In this document: piece by piece, positions 17,150 to 24,594 of the stretch | Layout of the letters: every line of letters begins with the position of its first letter | Numbering within the stretch: position 1 is the stretch's first letter | Assembly: GCA_040878325.1 (NCBI GenBank) | Contig: JBBDMM010000018.1 | Span: forward strand, 1-64,000 | From: Acidimicrobiia bacterium | GTDB lineage: Bacteria > Actinomycetota > Acidimicrobiia > Spongiisociales > UBA11373 | Length of the DNA stretch: 64,000 nucleotides | Reading direction: 5' to 3' | The notes under the pieces: model-generated | Databases searched by the model: none | What the model was told of the DNA's origin: nothing | What the model saw: only the letters and a program-made list of their open reading frames with translations | Made by a program: the position numbers and the translations under genes

Positions 17150-18282
17150 GCGGTCCGCTGCGCGGGATCGAAGTCGTCGAAGTGGCGTCGATCGGGCCCG
17201 GGCCGTTCGCGGCAATGGTGCTCGCCGATCTCGGGGCGACGGTGACCCGGGTGGAGCGCAAGGGAGCCGGCCCTCCCATCGTGCCCGACGTGATGCTGCG
17301 CGGCCGTGACGCTTCGATCGCCGTCGACCTGAAGGATCCCGCCGGCCTCGAGGTGCTGCTTCGCCTGGTGGAACGGTCGGACATCCTGATCGAAGGCTTT
17401 CGGCCCGGCGTCATGGAACGTCTCGGGGCAGGGCCGGAGGAGAGCCTGGATCGGAATCCCCGCCTGGTCTACGGGCGGATCACCGGCTGGGGCCAGGAAG
17501 GCCCCCGGGCAGCACAAGCGGGTCACGACATCGACTACATCGCATTGGCCGGGGCGCTCCATCCGATCGGCCCCGCGGATGCCCCGCCGCCTCCACCGCT
17601 CAACCTGGTGGCCGACTTCGGCGGAGGGGGAATGCTGCTGGTGGCCGGCCTGCTCGCCGCCCTCGTCGAGCGAGCCGGGTCGGGTCGGGGGCAGGTGGTG
17701 GACGCGGCGATGGTCGACGGTGCGGCGCTGCTCACGGCGATGTTTCACGGGCTGACCGCTGGCGGACTGTGGACCGAGGCGCGCGGGTCCAATCTGCTCG
17801 ACGGGGGAGCGCCGTTCTACCGCTGCTACCGCACCGCCGACGGCGGGTTCATGGCGGTGGGTGCGCTCGAACCGCAGTTCTACGAGGTGCTCCTCGAGGG
17901 TCTGGGGCTTTCAGGTGAAGACCTACCCGGGCAGTACGACCGTGGCGGCTGGCCCGTACTGGCGGCGCGGTTCGCGGCGGCCTTCGCGGCCAGGACGCGG
18001 GCGGATTGGACCGAGGTGTTCGACGGCACCGACGCATGCGTGGCCCCCGTGCTGTCGATGTCCGAGGCCCCGAGTGACCCGCACGCGACGGCGCGGCGTG
18101 GTTTCGTCGAACTGTCGGGTCTCCACCAGCCGGCGCCGGCGCCGCGGTTCTCACGGACCCGGCCGTCCGACCCGGATGCCGCCCGTCCCGTTGGGGCCGA
18201 TGCCGAGCGAGTGTTGGCGCTCCTGGGATACGACAAAGGCGAGGTTGCCGTGCTGCTCGACGGACCCGTGGGCCGCGGCTAG
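17146..18282 (+). CDS. mcr: Alpha-methylacyl-CoA racemase (CoA-transferase family III)
   Basis: The 378-residue protein belongs to the CaiB/BaiF family. The catalytic pair of alpha-methylacyl-CoA racemases is visible: His127 in GHDIDY and Asp157 in ADFGGGG, at nearly the same positions as in the studied mycobacterial enzyme (126 and 156). That favours racemase over formyl- or crotonobetainyl-CoA transferase activity. The role would be epimerising 2-methyl branched acyl-CoAs for beta-oxidation. The ATG at 17146 overlaps the sbcC stop codon (ATGA), an odd coupling of lipid metabolism with a DNA repair operon. Confidence 0.85.
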   Translation: MSGPLRGIEVVEVASIGPGPFAAMVLADLGATVTRVERKGAGPPIVPDVMLRGRDASIAVDLKDPAGLEVLLRLVERSDILIEGFRPGVMERLGAGPEESLDRNPRLVYGRITGWGQEGPRAAQAGHDIDYIALAGALHPIGPADAPPPPPLNLVADFGGGGMLLVAGLLAALVERAGSGRGQVVDAAMVDGAALLTAMFHGLTAGGLWTEARGSNLLDGGAPFYRCYRTADGGFMAVGALEPQFYEVLLEGLGLSGEDLPGQYDRGGWPVLAARFAAAFAARTRADWTEVFDGTDACVAPVLSMSEAPSDPHATARRGFVELSGLHQPAPAPRFSRTRPSDPDAARPVGADAERVLALLGYDKGEVAVLLDGPVGRG

Positions 18283-18330
18283 CCCCCGTTGTCTACGCGG
18301 GCCAACGGCTGAGCGATGCTGCTGCCTCGG

Positions 18331-18336
18331 TACCAT
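18331..18336 (+). promoter_or_regulatory. Putative -10 element TACCAT upstream of ychF
   Basis: TACCAT lies eight bases before the TTG start at 18345. No ribosome site is seen, consistent with a leaderless transcript. Confidence 0.4.
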
Positions 18337-18344
18337 CGCCCTTC

Positions 18345-19415
18345 TTGGCTCGCCTCGCCCTAATCGGACTGCCCAACGTCGGAAAGACGACGCTCTTCAA
18401 CGCGCTCACCGCACTGGGCGCCCCCACGGCTGCGCATCCCTTTTCCACCACCGAGCCCAATGTCGGTGTGGCCAAGATCCCCGACGACCGCCTCGAGCGC
18501 GCCGCGGTGGTTGAGGCGTCGGCGAAGGTGGTCCACGCAACCCTCGACCTCCTCGACCTGCCGGCGATGTCGCCGGGCGGCTCCTCCTTCGCCGCCCAGT
18601 TCGTCGGGCGGCTGCGCGAGATGGATGCGCTGGCGGTGGTGTTGCGGGCGTTCGAGGACGAGTCGGTCCCCGACGCCGAATCCGGTACCGACCCGGTCGT
18701 CCAGGCGGAGACGTTGCTGCTCGAACTCGTGCTCGCCGACGCGGAGGTGTTCGAGCGCCGCGCCGGGAAGGCCGCGAAGGAGGCCACGGCCGATGCATCC
18801 AAGAAGGGTTCGGCCGCCGCTATTGCCAAGGGATCCGAGATGCTTGTCGGCGGCAGACCGCTACGGGAGGGCGTGTGGGATGAAGGCGAGCTCGCCGCGT
18901 TCCGGGACCTTGCGCCGTTGACGCTCAAGCCATGCGTGTGGGTCGTCAACGCCGGAGAGGATCAAGCGCCCGAGAAGCTGCAGTCGGCGGTGGAGGCGGC
19001 CGTGCCGCCGGGTGACGTGGTCGTGGTGGTGAGTGCGGCGCTCGAGGAAGAGGCCGCCCGGCTCGACCCTGCCGACCGGCAGGAGCTCTACGAAGGGCTC
19101 GGCCTCGGCGAGGGGGCGCTCGCCCGAATGGTTCAGGCCACCTACCGGGCGCTCGGGCTGCTGTCGTTCTTCACCGTCGGACCGAAGGAATCCCACGCTT
19201 GGACGGTCCGCGCGGGCGCTTCGGCCAAAGAGGCGGCCGGCAAGATCCACTCCGACCTCGAGCGCGGGTTCATCCGCGCCGAAGTCGCCCCGATCGAAAC
19301 CGTGATCGAATCCGGGGGCTGGGACAAGGCGAAAGCCGGCGGGCTCATACGACTCGAAGGCAAGGAATACCCGGTCGCCGAAGGCGACGTAATGGTGGTG
19401 CGCTTCTCGGTGTGA
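18345..19415 (+). CDS. ychF: YchF/OLA1-type P-loop ATPase
   Basis: The 356-residue protein has the G1 motif GLPNVGKTT near the N-terminus, FSTTEPNVG as switch region, DLLDLPAM in place of G3, and VVNAGED where Ras-like proteins have NKxD; YchF/OLA1 proteins are known to prefer ATP over GTP. A coiled-coil insertion (about 115-165) and a C-terminal TGS domain (GGLIRLEGKEYPVAEGDVM) complete the family layout. It is thought to act on ribosomes in stress responses. The start is TTG 18345, as no ATG or GTG fits the conserved N-terminus. The length is close to the usual 363. Confidence 0.9.
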   Translation: MARLALIGLPNVGKTTLFNALTALGAPTAAHPFSTTEPNVGVAKIPDDRLERAAVVEASAKVVHATLDLLDLPAMSPGGSSFAAQFVGRLREMDALAVVLRAFEDESVPDAESGTDPVVQAETLLLELVLADAEVFERRAGKAAKEATADASKKGSAAAIAKGSEMLVGGRPLREGVWDEGELAAFRDLAPLTLKPCVWVVNAGEDQAPEKLQSAVEAAVPPGDVVVVVSAALEEEAARLDPADRQELYEGLGLGEGALARMVQATYRALGLLSFFTVGPKESHAWTVRAGASAKEAAGKIHSDLERGFIRAEVAPIETVIESGGWDKAKAGGLIRLEGKEYPVAEGDVMVVRFSV

Positions 19416-19432
19416 GGAGGACCCTCGCGTTT

Positions 19433-19451
19433 CTCCCTCCGGAGGGGGGAG
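19433..19451. terminator. Hairpin after ychF
   Basis: CTCCCTCC pairs with the following GGAGG...GAG, with two extra G residues in the right arm. It lies about 20 bases after the stop codon. No clear U-run follows. Confidence 0.4.
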
Positions 19452-19527
19452 TACGGGAATCCTCTGGGTTCCTTGGGGAGGGGGGCGCTCAGACCAAACG
19501 AACACAAGGAGCCTGGTCCCCTCTGGC

Positions 19528-19562
19528 GGATGGCGGATGGCGGATGGCGGAAGGCGGAAGGC
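19528..19562 (+). repeat. Heptamer array, GGATGGC/GGAAGGC type, five units
   Basis: Three GGATGGC and two GGAAGGC units run in tandem between ychF and the TrkA-like gene. The same family is found at 30702-30729. The remainder of this 200-base gap shows no gene; CATAAT at about 19579 may be a -10 element for the next gene. Confidence 0.85.
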
Positions 19563-19623
19563 TCTTTTCGCCTCGGCCATAATGTCCCGACCCGCCTGAG
19601 CGGCGTCGTCTTTGGAGAGGGCA

Positions 19624-21066
19624 ATGAGAGCAATCATCGTCGGTGCTCGGGGGGCTACTCGGGACCTGCTCCGGCGGCTCAGTGAACGCTGGAGCGTGAC
19701 GGTGATCGATCTCGATCCGGAACTCCTCGCCCGCGTCCAGGCCGTCCGTGAGGTGGATGTGATCGAGGGCGATGGCTCCAGCCGGGTGGTTCTGGAGAAG
19801 GCGCGCTACACCGACGCCGATGCGCTGGTGGCGGCATCCGGGGACGACGAGGTGAACCTCGAGGTGTGCCAACTCGCCCTCGATGCCGGGTTGATCCGGG
19901 TCGTGGCGATCGCCGCCGATCCCGAACAGATCCCGCGTTACCGGGATCTCGGCGTGCCGGCTTTCTCGCCCGATTCGCTCACCGCCCGCCAGTTGGAGAT
20001 CAGCCTCGAACCCCGGCGGATCTCGTCGACGGCATTTGCGGCCGGCCGCGCCGAGGCGCTCGAGTTCTTCATCGCCGACGACAGCCCCGTTCGGGGAATG
20101 GCATTGCGCGATATCCATTCGGAGTCGTGGCTGGTGGCGGCGATACTGCGAGGTGAGGAGCTGATCGTGCCGCACGGTTCGACCGTCATCCAGACCGGCG
20201 ATCTGGTGACGGTGGTCGGGGCTACCGCCGACTTCAGCCTCATCGTGCGGCGGTTCACTGCGGGCGAGGCGCGGTTCCCGCTCGACTTCGGGAAGGGGGT
20301 GCTGGTCGCCTTCGGGTCGGTCAGCCAAGCATCCCAGGTACTCGCTGAGGCGCTCGAGATAACCCGGAACAGCCCGGCTGAGGAGCTGGTGGTGGCCCAT
20401 CCCGACCTCGGCGCAATCCGCGAAGAATCAGAAGCGGCCGAGGTCGAGGCGATGCTGGATGAGATCAAGGGATCTGCTGCGAGCGTGGACGTTCGCTTCC
20501 ACCCGGTGGCTGGAGATCCATCACAGCGGATCGGGGCGGTGGTACTCGAACAGAGCATCGGTTTGGTGGTCGTGCCCGCACCCTCGTCCTCCATCATCGG
20601 AAGGTTCCGCGCCATACGAATGCTGCGGCGCGCAGCCGATTGGAACCGCCCGGTGTTGTTCGCTCGCGGCACTCACCCATATCAGCGGATCGTCGCCCCC
20701 GCCCGGAATACCCCGTCTGGCGCCGCCGCGGCTCGCGCCGCGATCGACCTTGCGGCCGCGGGAAGGGCTTCGGTCAAGGCGGTGGCCGTGGTGCCTCCCA
20801 CCTTTATCACCGGGAGCGACGGACGTGACGAAGCGGTGAAGGCGCTGGTTCGGATTCGGGAGGATGCCTCGGTTCATGGGGTCGAGGTAGCCCGGCAGCT
20901 GCGGGAGGGCAACCCGGTGAGGGTCATCGAGTCAGAGGTCGACGGCGCCGACCTGTTGGTGCTGGGCGCGTCGGACCGAAGGCCGACGGTGTTGGCGCCG
21001 GGCATCGTCGGGCATCTGGTGTTGCGAGTCGACATCAGCACCCTTGTGGTGCCGAGTCGGCGCTGA
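19624..21066 (+). CDS. TrkA/RCK-type potassium transport regulator with C-terminal Usp-like domain
   Basis: The ATG at 19624 is preceded by GGAGAGG and gives 480 residues. Residues 1-115 form an RCK-N (TrkA-N) Rossmann domain with an abnormal glycine loop (VGARGATRDLL) and acidic VIDLDPE. A TrkA-C domain follows (about 125-210, ending LVTVVGATADF). The second half contains two regions of about 120 residues that look like universal stress protein domains (LVVAHPDL, LVVVPAPSS; later VKAVAVVPP and LLVLGASDRRP). It likely senses a nucleotide and gates the antiporter encoded next, whose ATG overlaps this stop codon. Ligand and ion cannot be fixed from sequence. Confidence 0.8.
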   Translation: MRAIIVGARGATRDLLRRLSERWSVTVIDLDPELLARVQAVREVDVIEGDGSSRVVLEKARYTDADALVAASGDDEVNLEVCQLALDAGLIRVVAIAADPEQIPRYRDLGVPAFSPDSLTARQLEISLEPRRISSTAFAAGRAEALEFFIADDSPVRGMALRDIHSESWLVAAILRGEELIVPHGSTVIQTGDLVTVVGATADFSLIVRRFTAGEARFPLDFGKGVLVAFGSVSQASQVLAEALEITRNSPAEELVVAHPDLGAIREESEAAEVEAMLDEIKGSAASVDVRFHPVAGDPSQRIGAVVLEQSIGLVVVPAPSSSIIGRFRAIRMLRRAADWNRPVLFARGTHPYQRIVAPARNTPSGAAAARAAIDLAAAGRASVKAVAVVPPTFITGSDGRDEAVKALVRIREDASVHGVEVARQLREGNPVRVIESEVDGADLLVLGASDRRPTVLAPGIVGHLVLRVDISTLVVPSRR

Positions 21067-22334
21067 TGTTCTCCGCGCTGGCGGCCGGGGTGGAGGTGTC
21101 GAGCGGGGGCAGCCCGCATGGCATTGCGACTCCGGTGTCCCTGATCGCCATCGCGGCGGCGGCGTTTCTCATCCCTCTGATAGCGGGGCGGATTCGGGTT
21201 CCCGCCATCGTGCTCGAAATCGGGTTCGGGGTCGTCGTTGGCCCAGTATTCGGGATCATCGCCGCCAGCGAACCGCTGCTCGGCTTTCTGGCCGAGTTTG
21301 GCCTGTTCCTCTTGATGTTCCTCGCCGGGTTCGAAATCGACTTCACCAGACTGGAACGTCAGGGCCCGGCCCAGCTGGTCAGCGGTCTCGCACTGGTGGG
21401 TGCCTTCGTGGCCGCGGCCTTCTTCGGCGCAGGATTTCTCGAGCACGAGTCGCTGGAGCAGCGGCTCTTCGTCACCTTCCTCATCGGAGCGACCGCGCTG
21501 GGCCTCGTGGTGCCGGCGCTGCGCGACACCCGGAGGACCGGAACGAGGGTCGGCCAGATGATCCTGATCACTGCCGTCCTCGGCGAGGTGCTGAGCCTCG
21601 TCGGGATCGTCTTCTTGAGTGTGGTGGTGGAGAAGGGCCTGGGGATCGACCTGCTTTCGATCCCGGCGTTGCTTGCCGTGATGCTCGTCGCTCTGGTCGT
21701 CCTGCGGCGGGCGGCCTGGTGGCACCCGGAGAGATTCGAGCGGCTCTTCCGGTCCGATGACCCTGCGGAGATGGGTACCCGCGCCACGTTGGCGCTCCTG
21801 TTCGTTTTCGTCGGACTGTCGGCCCTCCTGGAGATCGAAGCGATCCTGGGGGCGTTTCTCGCCGGAGCGGTGTTCAAGTTTGTGTTCCGGGAGCCGGGGG
21901 GCCTCGAGGAACAGCTCAACGGCTTCGCCTACGGCTTTTTCATCCCGATCTTCTTCATCAATGTCGGGATCGCATTCCCGCTCGACGAGTTGCGCGATCC
22001 GGCGATTCTCGGCCAGGCGCTCTCGCTCGTGGTGATCGCCTTCGTCGTGAAGCTGGTTCCGTCGATGCTGCTGATGCTGCGACGGTTCTCCGCCCGGGAG
22101 GCGCTGGCTTCGGGGTTCATCCTCGCGGGACAGCTGTCTGTGATCATCGCCCTGGCCGACTTCGGCCTCGACCTCGGGCTGCTGTCTACGGGGCTGAGGG
22201 CGGGGGCGATCATGCTTGTGGCGGTGTCCGCCGTCATCAGTCCGGTGGCCTTTCGCTTCCTGGCCCCTCCAATCGTCCAGACGGGGTCTCAAGCAAGTTT
22301 GCGGAGCCGCTTGCTCGGCGGCCGACGGCCCTGA
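21066..22334 (+). CDS. Kef/NapA-type monovalent cation:proton antiporter (CPA2)
   Basis: The 422-residue integral membrane protein has about 12 hydrophobic segments arranged as in the CPA2 family, without the C-terminal RCK domain found in KefB/KefC. The regulatory RCK function is instead supplied by the preceding gene, with which it overlaps by one base (TGATG). Polar breaks inside membrane segments (for example FLAGFEIDF) fit ion-binding sites. Potassium or sodium efflux in exchange for protons is likely. Spacing indicates a two-gene operon. Confidence 0.85.
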   Translation: MFSALAAGVEVSSGGSPHGIATPVSLIAIAAAAFLIPLIAGRIRVPAIVLEIGFGVVVGPVFGIIAASEPLLGFLAEFGLFLLMFLAGFEIDFTRLERQGPAQLVSGLALVGAFVAAAFFGAGFLEHESLEQRLFVTFLIGATALGLVVPALRDTRRTGTRVGQMILITAVLGEVLSLVGIVFLSVVVEKGLGIDLLSIPALLAVMLVALVVLRRAAWWHPERFERLFRSDDPAEMGTRATLALLFVFVGLSALLEIEAILGAFLAGAVFKFVFREPGGLEEQLNGFAYGFFIPIFFINVGIAFPLDELRDPAILGQALSLVVIAFVVKLVPSMLLMLRRFSAREALASGFILAGQLSVIIALADFGLDLGLLSTGLRAGAIMLVAVSAVISPVAFRFLAPPIVQTGSQASLRSRLLGGRRP

Positions 22335-22374
22335 CCCGGGTGGGGGTGAAAACCCGTCTGACCCGGAGGGTCCA

Positions 22375-22749
22375 TTAGGCAGCGCAGGTGATCACGACGG
22401 AGAGAAAGTCGTCTGGCTCTATGAGGACCTGCTGAGCAGAGCAGACGGTGCCACCGCGCATCACCGCCGTCAGAAGGTATGCGCCAGGGGGCAGATCAGC
22501 GTGGAACTGGCCCATCGAATCTGCCGGGACCTTCATGAGGGGTTCCGCTCCGGGTAGTCGATAGATTTCGTGCTGATGGCCCTGGCCGGTATAGGTATAG
22601 ATGGCGACGGTGCCAGCCACCGGGCGGTCGAGGAGACCTGCGGGGCCGCCGACCTCGCGAAGGATCCCTTCTACTCCTGAAGGTCCGGCGCTGCCGGTGC
22701 ACGCTGCGCCGAGGACGAGACCGAGAATCAACCCGCCGATGCGAATCAC
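22375..22749 (-). CDS. Small lipoprotein with a prealbumin-like beta-sandwich domain
   Basis: The GTG start at 22749 gives 124 residues with a short lipoprotein signal ending in LGAAC (Cys 17). The rest is a single beta-sandwich, with VAGTVAIYTYTG, MGQFHADLPPGAYLLTAVMRGG and two Cys residues (VCSAQQ, VITCAA) that could form a disulfide. The PPGAYLL pattern resembles carboxypeptidase-regulatory-like or transthyretin-like domains. Function unknown. The gene faces the antiporter gene tail to tail. Confidence 0.65.
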   Translation of the reverse strand: MIRIGGLILGLVLGAACTGSAGPSGVEGILREVGGPAGLLDRPVAGTVAIYTYTGQGHQHEIYRLPGAEPLMKVPADSMGQFHADLPPGAYLLTAVMRGGTVCSAQQVLIEPDDFLSVVITCAA

Positions 22750-22822
22750 GCCGGGTTAGACGATGGCCGGGAAGCCCTGGTTCCAGGGGGTGTCGGCCCC
22801 GAATGACACCCGTACGCTGGCG

Positions 22823-22854
22823 AGGGTGGGGCGGGCTTTCGCCCGCCCCACCCT
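22823..22854. terminator. Strong symmetric hairpin, 14-bp stem
   Basis: AGGGTGGGGCGGGC pairs perfectly with GCCCGCCCCACCCT around a TTTC loop. It follows the stop codon of the minus-strand secreted-protein gene by 18 bases and is probably its terminator; the symmetry would work in both directions. Confidence 0.75.
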
Positions 22855-22872
22855 CATCGCTTCCCTGACGAT

Positions 22873-23343
22873 CTACAGCGAGTAGTTCACTCGCACTCCG
22901 CCGGGTGTCCAGGTTCCGAAGTACCCGCCGGTGGCCCGGTACCAGCCTCGTCCTTGGAGGAACGCGACACCGGTGCCCTTGGCGAAGATTCGACGGAACC
23001 TGCCTTCGGCTTCGATCGTGAAGTCCGAACCCCTCACGACGATCACGCCCTTGAAGTCCTCGAGGACCACGGTGGTGTCGTCGGAGCGCTCCCAGTGGTG
23101 GCCGAAGGGTCGGATCCGGATGGAAGCGTCACCGGCGTTGTCCACGATGGTGATGTCGCCATTCATCTTGATCTTCACCCAGCCCGCCCCCTCAATGGCG
23201 ACGTTGCCTACGCCGTGGGCGCTGAGCTTGCCGGTGCCGTCGATCGTGACCTCGTCGCTCGTGGTGTCGAGCGCGAAGGCCGCGCCGCTCACCGAGAGCA
23301 CCGAGAGGATCAACGCCACCACGACGATCATTCGCTTACGCAT
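22873..23343 (-). CDS. Small secreted beta-rich protein
   Basis: The start ATG at 23343 has a near-perfect AAGGAGGT site four bases upstream, which rejects a longer frame. The protein has 156 residues with a classical signal peptide (MRKRMIVVVALILSVLSVSG, then AAFA). The mature part is built of short repeated beta strands (VTIDGTGKLSAHGVGNVAIEGAGWVKIKM as alternating VxI/G patterns), suggesting a small beta-solenoid like the DUF2807 type. No membrane anchor or catalytic motif is seen. The strong ribosome site implies high expression. Function unknown. Confidence 0.7.
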   Translation of the reverse strand: MRKRMIVVVALILSVLSVSGAAFALDTTSDEVTIDGTGKLSAHGVGNVAIEGAGWVKIKMNGDITIVDNAGDASIRIRPFGHHWERSDDTTVVLEDFKGVIVVRGSDFTIEAEGRFRRIFAKGTGVAFLQGRGWYRATGGYFGTWTPGGVRVNYSL

Positions 23344-23452
23344 GGCTACCTCCTTTTGCTGGTTGCCATCGTCAATGTCGACCGCGCGTGTTCGGGATTC
23401 GTGAAGTGGATGCAAGAAGAGTGCGCTCGACCGTGCCCCGGGGGGTAAACCC

Positions 23453-23553
23453 CCTAAGGGCGTGCGCGGATAGGCTCGCCCCGGGATCAACTCTCGGCTT
23501 GCCGCAAGCCGAGAGTTGATGGGATCCGCGACCTATCCGCGCACGCCCTTAGG
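23453..23553. repeat. Nested-palindrome element, copy A
   Basis: A perfect 22-bp outer stem (23453-23474 with 23532-23553) encloses an 11x11 internal loop (CTCGCCCCGGG on the left) and a 16-bp inner stem (23486-23501 with 23505-23520) closed by CCG. Copy B at 49228-49320 has the same geometry. It lies between divergent genes, the secreted beta-rich protein and dtd. A smaller GGGGG-TAAA-CCCCC dyad overlaps its left end. Confidence 0.9.
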
Positions 23554-23563
23554 CTCCCGATGA

Positions 23564-24019
23564 ATGCGAGCCGTGGTACAGCGAGTCACTCGAGCATCGG
23601 TCACGGTCGACGGCCTGCCGATCGCCTCGATCGACCGCGGGCTGCTCGTTCTTGTCGGGGTCGGCACCGACGATGGGGACCCGGATGCGGTGGCACTTGC
23701 CGAGAAGGTGGCGACCCTCCGAGTGTTCCCCGACGCAGACGGGAAGATGAACCGGTCGGTGGGAGAGGCGGGAGGTTCGGTGCTGGTGGTGAGTCAGTTC
23801 ACGTTGCTCGCCGACGTCCGTCGCGGCCGCCGGCCATCGTTCGTGGGTGCCGCCGAGCCGGTGATCGCCGAGCAACTGGTCGAGTTGTTCGCATCGACCA
23901 TCGCCGCCGAGGGCATCCCCGTGAGCCTCGGGAGGTTCGGGGCGCACATGGAGGTCGAGCTGGTGAACGACGGCCCGGTGACGATTCCGCTGCAGACCTC
24001 TGCCGGGCGGGTGCTCTAG
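23564..24019 (+). CDS. dtd: D-aminoacyl-tRNA deacylase
   Basis: The 151-residue protein is a full-length Dtd enzyme, which removes D-amino acids wrongly attached to tRNA. The active-site blocks SQFTLLADVRRGRRPSF and NDGPVTIPLQ (cross-subunit NxGPVT loop) are intact. The ATG at 23564 lies only 10 bases after the nested-palindrome element, without a clear ribosome site, so the element may sit in the promoter or 5' end of the mRNA. The stop shares CTAG with the convergent plsY gene. Confidence 0.95.
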   Translation: MRAVVQRVTRASVTVDGLPIASIDRGLLVLVGVGTDDGDPDAVALAEKVATLRVFPDADGKMNRSVGEAGGSVLVVSQFTLLADVRRGRRPSFVGAAEPVIAEQLVELFASTIAAEGIPVSLGRFGAHMEVELVNDGPVTIPLQTSAGRVL

Positions 24020-24594
24020 GTCCCGCGGCCGAGGAGGTCGTCGACGAACTTGGGGAGGGTGAGGACGCCGATCCCGATCGTGAACCACACCAGCGTGTCG
24101 TCAGGGGCAATACCCCACAATGTCGTCCATCCTTCGTTGGCCCACAGAAGGCTGAAGAGGAAGAATGAGAGGATGCCGAGGGCGGCACCTACCGCGGCCC
24201 GGAAGGCCACTGCGCCGAGCGCAATGACCGGCAGCACGACTGCAACCCCCACCGGCCATATCACGAGCGCGGCTCCGCCGGTGACCCCGAGACCTTTCCC
24301 ACCACGGAAGCCGAACCACGGGTTGAGCACCTGCCCGGCCACCGCGGCCACCGCCGCCGCCACGGCGGTCGAGTCACCCCCCTGGGCCAGCCCGAAAATC
24401 GCCGCCCCGGCGCCTTTGAGCAGATCGAGGAGCAGGATCGTCACTGCCGCCGCCCGCCCGACCACGCGGAGGGCGTTGGCGGTCCCTGGATTGCCAGTAC
24501 CGGCCGTCCGCAGGTCGACGCCCCGGAGTCTTCCGACGAGGTCGGCGGTGGGGATGCTGCCGATGAGGTAACCGAGGAGCAGCGCCCAGGTCAT
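24016..24594 (-). CDS. plsY: Acyl-phosphate:glycerol-3-phosphate acyltransferase
   Basis: The 192-residue membrane protein acylates glycerol-3-phosphate with acyl-phosphate, the first committed step of phospholipid synthesis; its partner plsX is at 50104. Family motifs GTGNPGTANALR (near 33-44) and GGKGLGVTGG are present, with about five membrane segments. The ATG at 24594 overlaps the stop of the upstream helicase gene (ATGA), so it is the last gene of the adnA-adnB-plsY operon. Confidence 0.92.
   Translation of the reverse strand: MTWALLLGYLIGSIPTADLVGRLRGVDLRTAGTGNPGTANALRVVGRAAAVTILLLDLLKGAGAAIFGLAQGGDSTAVAAAVAAVAGQVLNPWFGFRGGKGLGVTGGAALVIWPVGVAVVLPVIALGAVAFRAAVGAALGILSFFLFSLLWANEGWTTLWGIAPDDTLVWFTIGIGVLTLPKFVDDLLGRGT

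Noticed and set aside
20874-22292. Long open frame of 472 codons on the minus strand
   Set aside because: Its translation is low-complexity Arg/Glu/Gln-rich and lies exactly opposite the clear antiporter gene; it is a high-GC shadow.
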